A stretch of 64,000 bases of DNA from Crocinitomicaceae bacterium (GCA_023262855.1 JALQYQ010000022.1:1-64000); one strand, 5' to 3'; counted from the first letter of the stretch, positions 44,192-54,869 are shown. The notes: generated by a model from the sequence alone, not told the origin. Program-made: numbers and translations.

Positions 44192-44956
44192 TTATCGTGT
44201 AAAAACGAATTCATCTTCCGTTGATTGATTTACATCAAATGAATACCCATCAACAGTGTACAATTTAAGCTCTTCGGCATCCGAAATGTTATTTTGAACG
44301 ATGTAACGAGCCATTGCTCCACGGGCATGTTTTGCATACATCATAACAACCTTGTATTCTCCATTTTTAAATTCCTTAAAAACAGGTGTTACCACTTTGG
44401 CTTTAAGTACTTTTCGATCTATTGCTTTAAAATATTCTGAAGAAGCTAGATTAACAACCACTTCATCTTTTTCCATTTCCGCATTGAGAAACTTGGTTAA
44501 TTTACTTCCCCAAAATTGGTAAAGGTTCTTTTGTTTAGAAGTAATTACCCATTTAGTACCCATTTCCAAACGATATGGATACATTAAATCAAGAGGTTTT
44601 AGAATACCATACATTCCTGACAAAATGCGGATCATTGATTGAGCTTTAATTAATTCTTCGTTAGAAAAAGACTGAATATCCAAACCCTTGTATACCTCTC
44701 CATTAAAAGCAAAAGCTGCAGGTACAATCGTTTCGGTTCTTTCTAACGGAATTTCCCAAGTTGAATATCGTTCTTTGTTTAATTCGGCAAGCTCCCTTGA
44801 AATATGCATAGTAGCTTCCAATTTTTTAACAGAGAATTTCTTCAGTTTATTTACCAGTTGTTCGCTTTCTCGTAAGAATGACGAAACTGTCACCCCTTCT
44901 ACAGTAGGAATTGAAGTGATGTCTATTGATTTTGCCGGAGAAAGAAGCACTTTCAT
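44192..44956 (-). CDS. yaaA: Peroxide stress protein YaaA
   Basis: The 254-residue protein matches the YaaA/UPF0246 family: MKVLLSPAKSIDI at the start, PAAFAFNGEVYKGLD, RILSGMYGILKPLDLMYPYRLEMGTK, VVNLASSEYFKAID and a MYAKHARGAMARYI motif near the end. In E. coli YaaA lowers free iron and limits DNA damage by peroxide, and the fold binds DNA. Length is normal. It is a single gene, divergent from the T9SS protein. Confidence 0.96.
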   Translation of the reverse strand: MKVLLSPAKSIDITSIPTVEGVTVSSFLRESEQLVNKLKKFSVKKLEATMHISRELAELNKERYSTWEIPLERTETIVPAAFAFNGEVYKGLDIQSFSNEELIKAQSMIRILSGMYGILKPLDLMYPYRLEMGTKWVITSKQKNLYQFWGSKLTKFLNAEMEKDEVVVNLASSEYFKAIDRKVLKAKVVTPVFKEFKNGEYKVVMMYAKHARGAMARYIVQNNISDAEELKLYTVDGYSFDVNQSTEDEFVFTR

Positions 44957-45081
44957 AATTCAGAATTTTGAACAAAAATAAACAATAGTTAGCGTACAAA
45001 TGTTAATATTTCTGAATGTTTCTATTGACAAGAAACTTAAAATGTATTATTTTAGCCAAGCTTAAACTCAAATATCAAACT

Positions 45082-47697
45082 ATGAGAAAATTTTTAGTTC
45101 TATTAACATGTATTACTTCTCTATCTGTAGGACAAACGCTTGCCCAGAAAGACAGCGAAACAGGAGTAATTTACTGTGAAAGTTTTATGGTTTCAAGACC
45201 ATTAAAAGACTTATTAAAAGAAAATCCTGTTAGCGAGAAAAAAATTGCACGCAGTAATATGCGTAAGAACAGTGGTGAATCGAAAGATCGTAAACACCGT
45301 GAACCACAAAAATTTCCATTATTAGAAAAAGGTGAAGGAAACTTTGGAAATGACCCAAGTTTTGTTCAAACTGAAAATGGAACTCGCCCAGCACCATCAA
45401 CAAAAATTAACATCAATGGTGTGAACAACGGATCTTATCCACATGACCCGTCAGGTGCTGCGAGTACGACTCATTACATTCAAGCAGTAAATGCAACTAC
45501 TTGTCGAATTGTAAACAAAACAACTGGAGCAACAGTTTCAAGTTTTACATTAGGAACATTGTGGCCTACTGCAACACCAAACGATGGTGATCCAATCGTA
45601 ATGTATGACCGTTTTGCTGACCGTTGGTTTTTAGCACAATTTGGTACAACTGGGAACAAAATATACATCGCGGTTTCTGCAACAAATGACCCTCAAGGAT
45701 CTTGGTACTGTTATACCTTTTCATCTCCAGCATTCCCTGATTACTTGAAATTCTCTATTTGGCAAGATGGTTATTATATGACATCAAATCAAACAGCTCA
45801 AAAAGTATTTGCATTTGAAAGAACTGCAATGTTAGCAGGTAACGCTTCTGCAAGATCAGTTTATGCATCTTTCAATCCACCAGATGGAGGAGGTTTCTTC
45901 TGTCCGCTTCCTGCTGATGCTGATGGGATTGGTGGTTTACCAGCTGCCGGAACTCCTTGTCCAATTATGTCATATTCTGATAATGCTTGGGGTGGTGGTG
46001 CTATTGATGGTATTCAAATTTATCAAATGGCAGTTAACTGGGTTCCAGCAACTCCAACTGCAACAATTACTTTTGTCTCTGCAGTTGCTACAAGTGCATT
46101 TGATGCTTCATACAATGCAAGCTGGAATGATATTTCTCAACCAGGAACAACACAAAAATTAGATGGTATTGGTGGTGTATTACAATACCGAGCTCAATTT
46201 ACTAAATGGTCTGGGTACAATTCAGTTGTACTAAACTGGCCAGTAAAAATCAGCACATCACAAAGAAGTATTATGTGGGCTGAGTTGCGCCAAAATCAAT
46301 CGACAAGTGCATGGTCTGTTTACCAACAAGGAATATACACACCAGACACATACAACCGTTGGATGGGCTCAATTGCAATGGATGATTACGGAAACATTGC
46401 CTTGTGTTATGCAAAATCTGGTTCTTCTACAATTTATCCAGGATTATATTACACAGGAAGACTTGCTAGCGACCCATTAAATACAATGACATTTACTGAA
46501 GCGACTGCAATTGCTGGTATTGTATCTCAAACAACTGGAATCAACCGCTATGGTGACTATGCTCACACGGCATTGGATCCAGATGGAGTAACTTTCTGGC
46601 ACACTGGTGAGTGGTTAGGTGGAACGAGCAGTAACCCGAAGAAAACACGTATTTACTCTTTCCAATTAACATCACCAACATCAGCTAACGTTGCAATCAC
46701 ATCTTCTGATACTGACAATTCAATATGCGCAGGAAATTCAGTAACATTCACTGCAACACCAACAAATGGTGGCACAACACCAAGTTACCAATGGCAAGTA
46801 AACGGTGTTAATGTTGGTACAAACAGTAATACATATACAACTTCTTCATTAACTACAGGTCAATCTGTTACTTGTATTATGACTTCGAATATGCCTGGAG
46901 CAACAAACAATCCAGCAACTTCTAATTCAATCACAACAACAGTTAATCCAATAGTTGCACCATCTGTGAATATCGCTGGAACAAACACACTTTGCTCTGG
47001 TTCGAATGCTACTTTTACCGCAACTCCTACTTATGGTGGAACAACACCAAGTTATCAGTGGCAAGTGAATGGTTCAAACGTTGGAACAAATAGTGCGTCT
47101 TACTCCACTACATCGTTAACAAATGGTGCAAATGTTACTTGTATTTTAACATCAAATGCGGCTTGTGTTTCTCCAACAACTGCAACTTCAAATACAATTT
47201 CTGTAACAGTTAACACAACTCCAGCAACACCAACAATTACAAACAATGCAGGTACTTTATCTTCAAGTTCTGCTACTGGAAATCAATGGTATTTAAATGG
47301 ATCTTTGATTGCTGGTGCGACAAGTCAAACATACACGCCAACATCAAATGGTATTTACACTGTTGTTGTAACATCTAATGGCTGTTCATCATCTGCATCT
47401 GCAGGAACAACGATCTCTGGATTGGGAATTGAAGAAATGAATGTTTATGCATTATCAATCTACCCTAACCCTTCGAATGGAGAATTCAATGTTTCATTCA
47501 ACGCATCAGTAACTGAGAAATATACATTGAAAGTGTATGACGAAGCTGGTAAATTGGTATTTGATGCTCAAATTGAAAATCAAAACGGAACATTTGTAAA
47601 ACAAGTTCAACTTGGAAAAGTTGCTTCTGGAATTTACAATGTAACTCTATCAAATGGTTCTGTAGAAGCGAATCGTAAAGTAGTTGTTAAGAACTAA
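45082..47697 (+). CDS. Large T9SS type A substrate with Ig-like repeats
   Basis: The product is 871 residues from MRKFLVLLTCITSLSVGQTLAQ; the frame is open 22 codons further upstream, but a leader is only seen here. A basic propeptide-like region (about 25-100) precedes a beta-rich N-terminal domain (about 110-515) with DPIVMYDRFADRWFLAQF, which I cannot name. Two close Ig-like repeats (about 536-712, both with GTTPSYQWQVNG) and a third partial one follow, then a type A sorting domain (from about 787, IYPNPSNGEFNVSF). A surface-binding role is likely. A strong bidirectional terminator follows. Confidence 0.85.
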   Translation: MRKFLVLLTCITSLSVGQTLAQKDSETGVIYCESFMVSRPLKDLLKENPVSEKKIARSNMRKNSGESKDRKHREPQKFPLLEKGEGNFGNDPSFVQTENGTRPAPSTKININGVNNGSYPHDPSGAASTTHYIQAVNATTCRIVNKTTGATVSSFTLGTLWPTATPNDGDPIVMYDRFADRWFLAQFGTTGNKIYIAVSATNDPQGSWYCYTFSSPAFPDYLKFSIWQDGYYMTSNQTAQKVFAFERTAMLAGNASARSVYASFNPPDGGGFFCPLPADADGIGGLPAAGTPCPIMSYSDNAWGGGAIDGIQIYQMAVNWVPATPTATITFVSAVATSAFDASYNASWNDISQPGTTQKLDGIGGVLQYRAQFTKWSGYNSVVLNWPVKISTSQRSIMWAELRQNQSTSAWSVYQQGIYTPDTYNRWMGSIAMDDYGNIALCYAKSGSSTIYPGLYYTGRLASDPLNTMTFTEATAIAGIVSQTTGINRYGDYAHTALDPDGVTFWHTGEWLGGTSSNPKKTRIYSFQLTSPTSANVAITSSDTDNSICAGNSVTFTATPTNGGTTPSYQWQVNGVNVGTNSNTYTTSSLTTGQSVTCIMTSNMPGATNNPATSNSITTTVNPIVAPSVNIAGTNTLCSGSNATFTATPTYGGTTPSYQWQVNGSNVGTNSASYSTTSLTNGANVTCILTSNAACVSPTTATSNTISVTVNTTPATPTITNNAGTLSSSSATGNQWYLNGSLIAGATSQTYTPTSNGIYTVVVTSNGCSSSASAGTTISGLGIEEMNVYALSIYPNPSNGEFNVSFNASVTEKYTLKVYDEAGKLVFDAQIENQNGTFVKQVQLGKVASGIYNVTLSNGSVEANRKVVVKN

Positions 47698-47713
47698 GAA
47701 ATCAATTTTCTAT

Positions 47714-47756
47714 AAAAAAGAAAGGCTGTTCAGATTGAACAGCCTTTCTTTTTTTA
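47714..47756. terminator. Bidirectional terminator between the T9SS protein and the DASS transporter
   Basis: A 14-base stem (AGAAAGGCTGTTCA at 47719-47732 with its complement at 47736-47749) has A-runs before and T-runs after, so it works on both strands. Confidence 0.93.
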
Positions 47757-47769
47757 ATTAAATCATCAA

Positions 47770-49146
47770 TCAAATTAAAAATAAGGAACAAAGAAAAATT
47801 AAAACAATTCCAATCACATTCAAAACAAAACCATATTTGACCATTTGTTTTACATGTAACATACCCGAAGAAAAAACAATTGCATTTGGTGGTGTACCAA
47901 CAGGGAGCATAAAGGCTAGACTCGCTCCTAACGTTAATGGAATTGCTAATTGTTCAATTGGTAATCCATGATCAATTGCAAACTTTGCAACAAGTGGAAC
48001 AAAAATACTTACCATTGCTAAATTAGAAAGTACCTCTGAAGCGAATACTGAAACAACTATTAATACAATTAATATCGTATAAAATGAAAAATCATGCATT
48101 GAACTTAAGGTAGTTGATAATTTATCAATAACACCATTTTGCTCCATTAACTTTGCAAGTGCTAAACCACCACCAAATAAAATCAATATTCCCCATGGAA
48201 GTTTTTCAGTATCCTTCCAATGCAACAATGGTTTTTTAGTTTCAAAGCTTGGCAATAAAAACATCAATATACCACCAAAAAGTGCAACGTTCTCATCGCC
48301 ATATTCAAAACCAATATACGGAACAATTAAATCTTTAAATGACCACAAGATTACAACCATTAAAAAAATTCCAACAACTAACAATTGATCTTTTGTCCAT
48401 GGTGTTTTATTAATTTTAAAATCAGCGTGACTTTCTTTGCGTTCTTTCCCCATTGATAAATAGAAAAAAAGAAACGTTCCCAACAACATCATTATACTAA
48501 TGGGCAAACCTATTTTCATCCATTGAAAAAAGTCAACCTTTACATGAAAAGTATTTTCGAGAATACTTGCCATTTGTGTATTTGGAGGGGAACCGATTAA
48601 CGTTCCTACTCCACCGATACTTGCTGCATATGCAACGGACAATAGCAAGAATACAGCAAATTTACCTTTTCTATCATGTTCTGGTAAAGCATGAATAATC
48701 GCCATTGCCATTGGCATCATCATTAATGCTGTTGCCGTATTCGAAATCCACATACTGAGCAAACCTGTACTCATTAAAAAACCAAAAAGTATTCTAGGTT
48801 TTGAATCACCAACAAATCCAATGATTCCACGCGCAACTTGTTCATGAACATTCCACTTTTCAAGTCCTAATGCAAGTATAAAACCTCCAAAAAATAAATA
48901 AACATTCGAATCGCCATACGCGCTTGCTAACTGTCCTTTATCCAAAACGCCCAAGGGGATTGCCAATATCAATGGAAATAGAGCAGTAACATAAATTGGT
49001 ATAACTTCAAATACCCAAAAATAAATCATTAGACCTCCCAAAGCGACAGCGTTCCAAAACGTATCTTTTGCTCCGGTAGCAACTAGAACAGCTAAAAATC
49101 CAATGAGTCCAATAGCGATTAAAATTTTCTTTTTATCAATTACCAT
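47770..49146 (-). CDS. DASS/SLC13-family sodium:anion symporter
   Basis: The 458-residue protein has about 11-12 hydrophobic helices and both family motifs: MWISNTATALMMMP in the first half, the Ser-Asn-Thr substrate/Na+ motif, and LPVGTPPNAIVFSSG in the second. DASS carriers import dicarboxylates such as succinate, or sulfate, with sodium. The motif does not settle which; the first-half GTLIGSPPNTQ loop is typical for either. It is last of a run of minus-strand genes but is separated from the 84-aa gene by a terminator. Confidence 0.88.
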   Translation of the reverse strand: MVIDKKKILIAIGLIGFLAVLVATGAKDTFWNAVALGGLMIYFWVFEVIPIYVTALFPLILAIPLGVLDKGQLASAYGDSNVYLFFGGFILALGLEKWNVHEQVARGIIGFVGDSKPRILFGFLMSTGLLSMWISNTATALMMMPMAMAIIHALPEHDRKGKFAVFLLLSVAYAASIGGVGTLIGSPPNTQMASILENTFHVKVDFFQWMKIGLPISIMMLLGTFLFFYLSMGKERKESHADFKINKTPWTKDQLLVVGIFLMVVILWSFKDLIVPYIGFEYGDENVALFGGILMFLLPSFETKKPLLHWKDTEKLPWGILILFGGGLALAKLMEQNGVIDKLSTTLSSMHDFSFYTILIVLIVVSVFASEVLSNLAMVSIFVPLVAKFAIDHGLPIEQLAIPLTLGASLAFMLPVGTPPNAIVFSSGMLHVKQMVKYGFVLNVIGIVLIFLCSLFLI

Positions 49147-49154
49147 ATGATCAA

Positions 49155-49184
49155 ATAAAAAAAGCGGGCAACAATACCCGCTTT
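49155..49184 (-). terminator. Terminator of the 84-aa protein gene
   Basis: AAAGCGGG (49161-49168) pairs with CCCGCTTT (49177-49184); on the minus strand it ends in a T-run. It lies between the 84-aa gene and the DASS gene. Confidence 0.85.
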
Positions 49185-49219
49185 AAAAATAATTTATTTT
49201 GCTTGAAAAACTGAATTAA

Positions 49220-49474
49220 TTACAATGCATTCAATTTAGTGATGAACTCAATTGCCGTGTTTTCAATTTCTTCACAAATTGGTCTGAAGTCAGCTTTTGT
49301 TTTAGCAGCATTGATTTTCGTCAACATTGCTTCTTGAAAATTAGCTGCTTGATCAATCATTTCATCTGCTACAGCAAATTTTGACTCATCCATTAATTGA
49401 ATTGTGAAACATTCTTCAACAATATCAAAAACCATATTATTTAGGTTTCTTTTCAAATCTTTTCTACTAGCCAT
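49220..49474 (-). CDS. Small helical protein of unknown function
   Basis: The 84-residue protein is acidic and probably all-helical (MASRKDLKRNLNNMVFDIVEECF, then MIDQAANFQEAMLTKIN and FRPICEEIENTAIEFITKL). It has no leader or membrane segment. It sits 58 bases after pnp and has its own terminator; the pnp terminator lies in between. I do not know the family. The RNA-related neighbours (pnp, rpsO) are the only context. Confidence 0.75.
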   Translation of the reverse strand: MASRKDLKRNLNNMVFDIVEECFTIQLMDESKFAVADEMIDQAANFQEAMLTKINAAKTKADFRPICEEIENTAIEFITKLNAL

Positions 49475-49487
49475 ATTCTTTCGTTTA

Positions 49488-49519
49488 AAAAGCTTGTTGA
49501 CTCAATAGCCAACAAGCTT
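49488..49519 (-). terminator. Terminator of pnp
   Basis: AAGCTTGTTG and CAACAAGCTT form a 10-bp stem just after the pnp stop; the minus strand ends in TTTT. Confidence 0.8.
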
Positions 49520-49532
49520 GTTTGTATTTAAA

Positions 49533-51677
49533 TTATGCTTGAGGAGTTTCCTCTTTTTTCTCTGGTCTTGGCAATAAAACTTTACGAGATAATTTCCATT
49601 TTTTCGTTTTTGGATCTTTTCCAACAACTTTAAATTTCAACACATCTCCTTCTTTACAAACGTCTTCCATTTTAGCAACTTTCTCCCAAGAGAATTCAGA
49701 AATATGGATCAATCCGTCTGTTCCAGGTAAAATTTCAACGAAACAACCGAAATCTTTAACTGATTTCACTTTTCCTTCGTATTCAACACCTTCTTCAACT
49801 GTTGGAGGGAATGCAATTTGCTTAATACGACGAGTTGCTTCTTTCATGTCATCACCATTGTTTGACATGATTTGAACGCGACCTTCACCTGTTGGTAATT
49901 CCTCAATAGTGATTGTCGTATTTGTTTCTTTTTGCATTGCTTGAATGATTTTTCCACCAGGTCCGATAATCGCACCAATCATCTCATTCGGAACGTTGAA
50001 CGCTTCAATACGAGGAGTTTGAGGTTTGAAATCTGGATTTGGTTGAGCAATCGTTTCAATGATTTTGTTTAAAATATGTAAACGTCCACCTTTCGCTTGC
50101 TCCAACGCTTGGATCAAAACTTCATATGGTAAACCATCCACTTTAATATCCATTTGACAAGCTGTGATACCTTTTGATGTACCTGTTACTTTAAAGTCCA
50201 TATCGCCTAAGTGATCTTCATCTCCTAAGATATCAGACAATACAGCGAATTTACCGTCATCAGCAACTAATCCCATTGCGATACCAGAAACTGGAGCAGT
50301 GATTTGAACACCACCATCCATCAAGGCCAATGTACCAGCACAAACGGTTGCCATTGAAGAAGAACCATTTGATTCTAAAATATCAGAAACCAAACGAATT
50401 GTGTATGCATTATCCGCTGGTAAAACTGGTTTCAACGCTCTCAATGCCAAGTTTCCGTGACCAATTTCTCTTCGTGAAGTTCCACGTAATGGTTTAGCTT
50501 CACCTGTTGAGAATGGAGGGAAATTGTAGTGCAATAAGAATTTCTCAGTTCCATGGAAAGTAACTCCATCGATTAACTGCTCATCCATTTTACCACCCAA
50601 TGTTAATGTTGTTAACGATTGTGTTTCTCCACGTGTAAAGACAGCAGATCCATGAACCATTGGTAAATAATCTACTTCAGCCCAAATTGGACGAATCTCA
50701 TCAAACTTACGTCCATCCAAACGTTTGTTTTCATGCAACATCACCCAACGAACAGCTTTTTTCTTTACTTCTGAGAAGTATGTAGAAATGAATCCACCAA
50801 CTGTTGCTAATTCTTCTTCTGTATAAGATGCTTTTACTTCAGCTTTAATTGCTTCGAACAATTCAGTTCTTTTCGCTTTATTTGCCAAGCCCATGCGAGC
50901 AACATCTTTACATTTTTCCATTGCCAACTCGTACACTTTCGCTTTTACATCAGCATCATGTGTTTCATGGCAATATTCTCTTTTCGGATTTGCTGTTGGA
51001 ATTTCAGCAGCTAAATCTAATTGGAATTGACATTGTTCTTTAATTGCAGCGTGTGCTAATTTAATAGCTTCAACCATTTCTAATTCAGAGATTTCTTTGA
51101 ACTCTCCTTCTATCATGTTCACGTCTTTCATTGTTCCAGCAACCATCATGTCGATATCACCTTCTGCAATTTGCACCATTGTTGGATTAACGATCCACTC
51201 TCCATTTACACGTCCAACTCTCACTTCTGACATTGGTCCGTTGAAAGGAATATTAGATACTGCAATCGCAGCAGATGCTGCTAAACCACACAATGTATCA
51301 GGATTGTTAACTCCATCATACGATAACAATTGAATCATCAACTGAACTTCAGCATGGTAATCATCTGGGAAAAGCGGACGCAATGCACGGTCAACTAAAC
51401 GCATGATTAAAATTTCGTTCTCTGATGGACGCGCTTCACGACGGAAGAATCCACCTGGAAAACGTCCAGCTGCTGAGTATTTCTCACGATAATCAACTGT
51501 TAAAGGAAGGAAATCAACTCCTTCTTTTGCTTCAGGAGCAGCTACAACTGTTGCTAACAACATTGTGTCTCCCATTCTTACTACAACAGACCCATCTGCC
51601 TGTTTAGCCAACTTTCCGGTTTCAATGGAAATTTCTTTCCCTCCGGTCATCATTGACTTTCTTGTTCCTATATTCAT
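49533..51677 (-). CDS. pnp: Polyribonucleotide nucleotidyltransferase (PNPase)
   Basis: The 714-residue protein has two RNase PH domains (about 10-225 and 320-530; phosphate-site [17 protein letters not shown] in the second), a linking helical domain, a KH domain (about 555-615, [15 protein letters not shown]) and an S1 domain (about 625-700, [28 protein letters not shown]). It degrades RNA 3' to 5' by phosphorolysis. Length is standard. It follows rpsO on the same strand, the usual rpsO-pnp order, although a terminator stands between them. Confidence 0.97.
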   Translation of the reverse strand: MNIGTRKSMMTGGKEISIETGKLAKQADGSVVVRMGDTMLLATVVAAPEAKEGVDFLPLTVDYREKYSAAGRFPGGFFRREARPSENEILIMRLVDRALRPLFPDDYHAEVQLMIQLLSYDGVNNPDTLCGLAASAAIAVSNIPFNGPMSEVRVGRVNGEWIVNPTMVQIAEGDIDMMVAGTMKDVNMIEGEFKEISELEMVEAIKLAHAAIKEQCQFQLDLAAEIPTANPKREYCHETHDADVKAKVYELAMEKCKDVARMGLANKAKRTELFEAIKAEVKASYTEEELATVGGFISTYFSEVKKKAVRWVMLHENKRLDGRKFDEIRPIWAEVDYLPMVHGSAVFTRGETQSLTTLTLGGKMDEQLIDGVTFHGTEKFLLHYNFPPFSTGEAKPLRGTSRREIGHGNLALRALKPVLPADNAYTIRLVSDILESNGSSSMATVCAGTLALMDGGVQITAPVSGIAMGLVADDGKFAVLSDILGDEDHLGDMDFKVTGTSKGITACQMDIKVDGLPYEVLIQALEQAKGGRLHILNKIIETIAQPNPDFKPQTPRIEAFNVPNEMIGAIIGPGGKIIQAMQKETNTTITIEELPTGEGRVQIMSNNGDDMKEATRRIKQIAFPPTVEEGVEYEGKVKSVKDFGCFVEILPGTDGLIHISEFSWEKVAKMEDVCKEGDVLKFKVVGKDPKTKKWKLSRKVLLPRPEKKEETPQA

Positions 51678-51819
51678 CTTTTATTTATTGCTTATTAATA
51701 GACATTAGGATATTAAGACTTTATGATTTCAAGACTTTACTTCCATTATGTCATGTTTATTTAACAGTTCATTCGTTTATGAAACTGATTGCTTTGTTTA
51801 TTTTTTGTCCAATTAAAAC

Positions 51820-51853
51820 AAAAAAGGGACAGTCGAATAACTTCGAATGCCCC
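51820..51853 (-). terminator. Terminator of rpsO
   Basis: On the minus strand GGGGCATTCGAA pairs with TTCGACTGTCCC (one mismatch, one G-T) and runs into six T residues. It separates rpsO from pnp. Confidence 0.85.
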
Positions 51854-51885
51854 CTCCAATAAACTTTGTTGTGTTCGTATCAGAA

Positions 51886-52155
51886 TTAACGACGCAAGCC
51901 TAATTCTTTAACGATAGCACGGTATCTTTCGATATCTTTTCTTTTCAAATAGTCAAGTAAAGATCTTCTTTTACCAACTAATAATTGCAATGAACGTTGT
52001 GTTCCGAAATCTTTACGGTTCTTTTTCAAGTGCTCCGTTAAGTTAGAAATACGAAATGTGAACAATGCGATTTGACCTTCTGCTGAACCTGTGTTAGTCT
52101 CCGTTCCACCGTGTTTAGCGAAAATCTCTTTTTTAATTTCTGAATTAATATACAT
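51886..52155 (-). CDS. rpsO: 30S ribosomal protein S15
   Basis: The 89-residue protein is S15 throughout: GGTETNTGSAEGQIALFTFRI, LTEHLKKNRKDFGTQRSL and the C-terminal RRSLLDYLKRKDIERYRAIVKELGLRR. It binds 16S rRNA and starts assembly of the 30S platform. It has its own promoter box 68 bases upstream; the roughly 60-base leader could carry feedback control as in other bacteria, but I see no clear motif. Confidence 0.98.
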   Translation of the reverse strand: MYINSEIKKEIFAKHGGTETNTGSAEGQIALFTFRISNLTEHLKKNRKDFGTQRSLQLLVGKRRSLLDYLKRKDIERYRAIVKELGLRR

Positions 52156-52223
52156 GCCAATATTTAATTAAATGATTCTTATGTAGCCGACCCAATAACA
52201 CCATGTTCTTGTAAATCGACGTG

Positions 52224-52231
52224 CAAAGATA
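52224..52231 (-). promoter_or_regulatory. -7 box of rpsO
   Basis: TATCTTTG on the minus strand matches TAnnTTTG and is the same octamer as before efp. It implies a leader of about 60 bases. Confidence 0.6.
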
Positions 52232-52264
52232 ATCTTTTTTTTCGATTCAGCGACTTTCACTTCA

Positions 52265-52828
52265 CTAATCTTCAATTTTATTTAGTTGTGTCGCTATGAT
52301 AAGTGTATTAGAATTTGCTTTCATAGATACTTCTCCAACACCATTAACAACGAACAAATCTTTTTTATCAGCACATTTTTTATCTATGATGAGATTACCA
52401 TGTAAAACGTAAAGTAAACTCATTTCCTTGCAATTCAGTTGAATCTCTTCCCCTTTCGAAAGTTCGAAATGAAATAAACGAGCGGAATAATCCTTTGAAA
52501 AAATCACATTAAAATCAATCACTTTACCTTTTGAGCGACTCGTCCAATCTCCTGAAAAAGCATCTTGACCAAAGGGATGTAATTGAACAGTGTAATGGTC
52601 TTCATGATTAAGGTCCAAAACACCTTCCAGTACCATTAGTTTACGATTGTAATTTGGAAATGGTGTAAACGTTGATTCATCAATTTCAACTTTCGCAGAA
52701 CTTATACGATAAGCAAAATCTCGCTTTGAAAAATCAGCCGATTCAGGATAAATGTATAATTGAGTCGTTGTGCCACCACTCCACTCACTTGTTTGTTGAT
52801 TTTCAGATTTTATTAATTGAATTTTCAT
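52265..52828 (-). CDS. HutD/Ves-family cupin protein
   Basis: The product is 187 residues from MKIQLIKSENQQTSEWSGGTTTQLYIYPE; an earlier Met at 52846 lies in the accD terminator, so I reject it. The family motifs are present: the WSGGTTTQ start, RISSAKVEIDESTFTPFPNYNRKLMVLEG and FGQDAFSGDW. HutD proteins belong to the cupin fold and are tied to histidine use in Pseudomonas, Ves to cold response in E. coli. No hut genes are nearby. Confidence 0.85.
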   Translation of the reverse strand: MKIQLIKSENQQTSEWSGGTTTQLYIYPESADFSKRDFAYRISSAKVEIDESTFTPFPNYNRKLMVLEGVLDLNHEDHYTVQLHPFGQDAFSGDWTSRSKGKVIDFNVIFSKDYSARLFHFELSKGEEIQLNCKEMSLLYVLHGNLIIDKKCADKKDLFVVNGVGEVSMKANSNTLIIATQLNKIED

Positions 52829-52831
52829 GGC

Positions 52832-52859
52832 AAAAAAAAGTCCCACATATCAGTGGGAC
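52832..52859 (-). terminator. Terminator of accD
   Basis: GTCCCAC (52840-52846) pairs with GTGGGAC (52853-52859); on the minus strand eight T residues follow. It excludes the longer HutD start. Confidence 0.88.
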
Positions 52860-52866
52860 AATTCGT

Positions 52867-53712
52867 TTAATTTTTAAACATTTTTAATGACAATGCTAAT
52901 GTTTCTTTCAGCTGAGTTCTATCAACAATGTAGTCTAAGAATCCATGCTCAAGAACAAATTCTGATGTTTGGAATCCTTCTGGTAAATCACGACCAATTG
53001 TTTCTTTTACAACACGAGGTCCAGCAAACGCTATCAACGCATTTGGTTCCGCGATATTGATATCACCCAACATCGCAAATGAAGCCGTTACACCTCCAGT
53101 GGTTGGATCTGTTAAGAAAGAAATGTATGGCAATTTATGTTCTGCTAATTGTCCAAGTTTACCTGAAACTTTGGCCATTTGCATTAACGAAAAACCTGCT
53201 TCCATCATACGTGCTCCACCAGACTTAGAAATAATCATAAATGGTGCTTTGATTTTAATTGCTTCATCAATTGCACGAGCGATTTTCTCTCCCATCACAG
53301 CTCCCAATGAACCACCAATAAACGAGAAATCCATTGCCGCAACGACGAAATCCATTCCATCTAATTGACCTTTAGCTGTACGAATAGCATCTTTCAATCC
53401 AGTTGCTTTTTGAGTAGCCTTTACACGATCAACGTATTTTTTTGTATCCTCAAAATTCAACGGATCTCCTGAAGACAAATCAGCGTCTAATTCAGTGTAT
53501 TTACCGCCATCAAACAAAATGTGGAAATATTCTTCTGAACCAATGCGTTCATGGTGAGAACAACGATCACAAACGAAGGCATTTTTTTCCAAATCGTCCA
53601 TTGTAAATAAGGTTTTACAATTAGAGCATTTAGACCATAATCCTTCTGGTGTTTCTTTTTTCTCGCTAGTTGAAGTTGTAATACCTTCTTTATTTCTTTT
53701 AAACCAACTCAT
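52867..53712 (-). CDS. accD: Acetyl-CoA carboxylase carboxyltransferase subunit beta
   Basis: The 281-residue protein has an N-terminal zinc ribbon (CSNCKTLF then CDRC, about residues 30-55) and the crotonase-like carboxyltransferase core with [20 protein letters not shown] and [16 protein letters not shown]. With AccA it moves a carboxyl group from biotin to acetyl-CoA, the first step of fatty-acid synthesis. Length is normal. It follows fbaA by 65 bases on the same strand, with no terminator seen between, so co-transcription is possible. Confidence 0.97.
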   Translation of the reverse strand: MSWFKRNKEGITTSTSEKKETPEGLWSKCSNCKTLFTMDDLEKNAFVCDRCSHHERIGSEEYFHILFDGGKYTELDADLSSGDPLNFEDTKKYVDRVKATQKATGLKDAIRTAKGQLDGMDFVVAAMDFSFIGGSLGAVMGEKIARAIDEAIKIKAPFMIISKSGGARMMEAGFSLMQMAKVSGKLGQLAEHKLPYISFLTDPTTGGVTASFAMLGDINIAEPNALIAFAGPRVVKETIGRDLPEGFQTSEFVLEHGFLDYIVDRTQLKETLALSLKMFKN

Positions 53713-53777
53713 CGTTTTGTGCTATTTTTTTTCAGAATCTTCGAATGATCGAATCATCAAATTTTATATTCAATTGA

Positions 53778-54845
53778 TTACAAAACATTCACTGCATTCA
53801 AATCTGCAAATGCTTGTTCTAAACGTTTGATAAATGTCAACTCTCCTTCACGCATCCATTTGCGTGGGTCGTAATATTTCTTATTTGGCTTGTCGTCTCC
53901 TTCCGGATTACCAATCTGTGTTTTTAAATACTCAACATGATTCACAACGTAATCGCGCACACCTTCAGTGAATGCAAATTGTAAATCTGTATCAATGTTC
54001 ATTTTAATAACACCATAACTGATTGCCTCGCGAATTTCTTCAAGTGTTGATCCACTTCCTCCGTGAAACACAAAATTCACTGGATTAACTCCTGTATTGT
54101 ATTTCTCCTGAACAAATTCTTGTGAGTTTTTCAATATTTTTGGAGTCAATTTTACGTTACCAGGTTTATACACACCATGCACATTTCCGAATGCTGCAGC
54201 AATTGTAAAACGGTCAGAAACTTTCAATAATTCTTCATATGCATATGCAACTTCAGCAGGCTGTGTGTACAATTTAGAACTGTCAACATCTGAATTATCA
54301 ACTCCATCTTCTTCTCCACCAGTAATTCCTAATTCAATCTCCAATGTCATACCCATTTTACTCATACGAGCTAAGTATTCTTTACAGATTTCAATATTCT
54401 CTTCAATTGGTTCTTCTGATAAATCAATCATATGAGAACTGTATAACGGTTTTCCTGTTGCAGCGAAATGTTTTTCACTTGCATCCAACAAACCATCAAT
54501 CCAAGGCAATAATTTCTTTGCGCAATGGTCCGTGTGTAAAATTACAGTTGCACCATAAGCTTCAGCTAAGGTATGAACATGCAATGCACCAGCTATTCCA
54601 CCTGCAATTGCTGCTTTTTCATTTTCATTTGATAAACCTTTCCCAGCGTTGTAATGTGCTCCACCATTCGAAAATTGAATAATAACGGGTGAATTTACTT
54701 TAGCCGCTGTTTCAATAACAGCATTTACTGTACTTGAACTAGTAACATTAACTGCTGGCAATGCAAAACCTTTCTCTTTTGCATAGTCGAAAATCTTTTG
54801 TACATCGTCGCCCGTTGCAACACCTGGTTTAATATTATGAGACAT
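53778..54845 (-). CDS. fbaA: Class II fructose-bisphosphate aldolase
   Basis: The 355-residue protein is a class IIA aldolase: zinc-site ILHTDHCAKK, GEEDGVDNSDVD, AAAFGNVHGVYKPGNVKL and the phosphate loop FHGGSGS. It cleaves fructose-1,6-bisphosphate to triose phosphates in glycolysis and reverses this in gluconeogenesis. Length is typical for the E. coli FbaA type. It is divergent from the UvrD gene, with a -7 box for each in the 180-base gap. Confidence 0.97.
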   Translation of the reverse strand: MSHNIKPGVATGDDVQKIFDYAKEKGFALPAVNVTSSSTVNAVIETAAKVNSPVIIQFSNGGAHYNAGKGLSNENEKAAIAGGIAGALHVHTLAEAYGATVILHTDHCAKKLLPWIDGLLDASEKHFAATGKPLYSSHMIDLSEEPIEENIEICKEYLARMSKMGMTLEIELGITGGEEDGVDNSDVDSSKLYTQPAEVAYAYEELLKVSDRFTIAAAFGNVHGVYKPGNVKLTPKILKNSQEFVQEKYNTGVNPVNFVFHGGSGSTLEEIREAISYGVIKMNIDTDLQFAFTEGVRDYVVNHVEYLKTQIGNPEGDDKPNKKYYDPRKWMREGELTFIKRLEQAFADLNAVNVL

Positions 54846-54869
54846 AGCTATTTAAAAAAAATATGGGTT

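Noticed and set aside
52829..52846. Longer start for the HutD protein
   Set aside because: The codons overlap the accD terminator stem; the Met at 52828 matches the family start.
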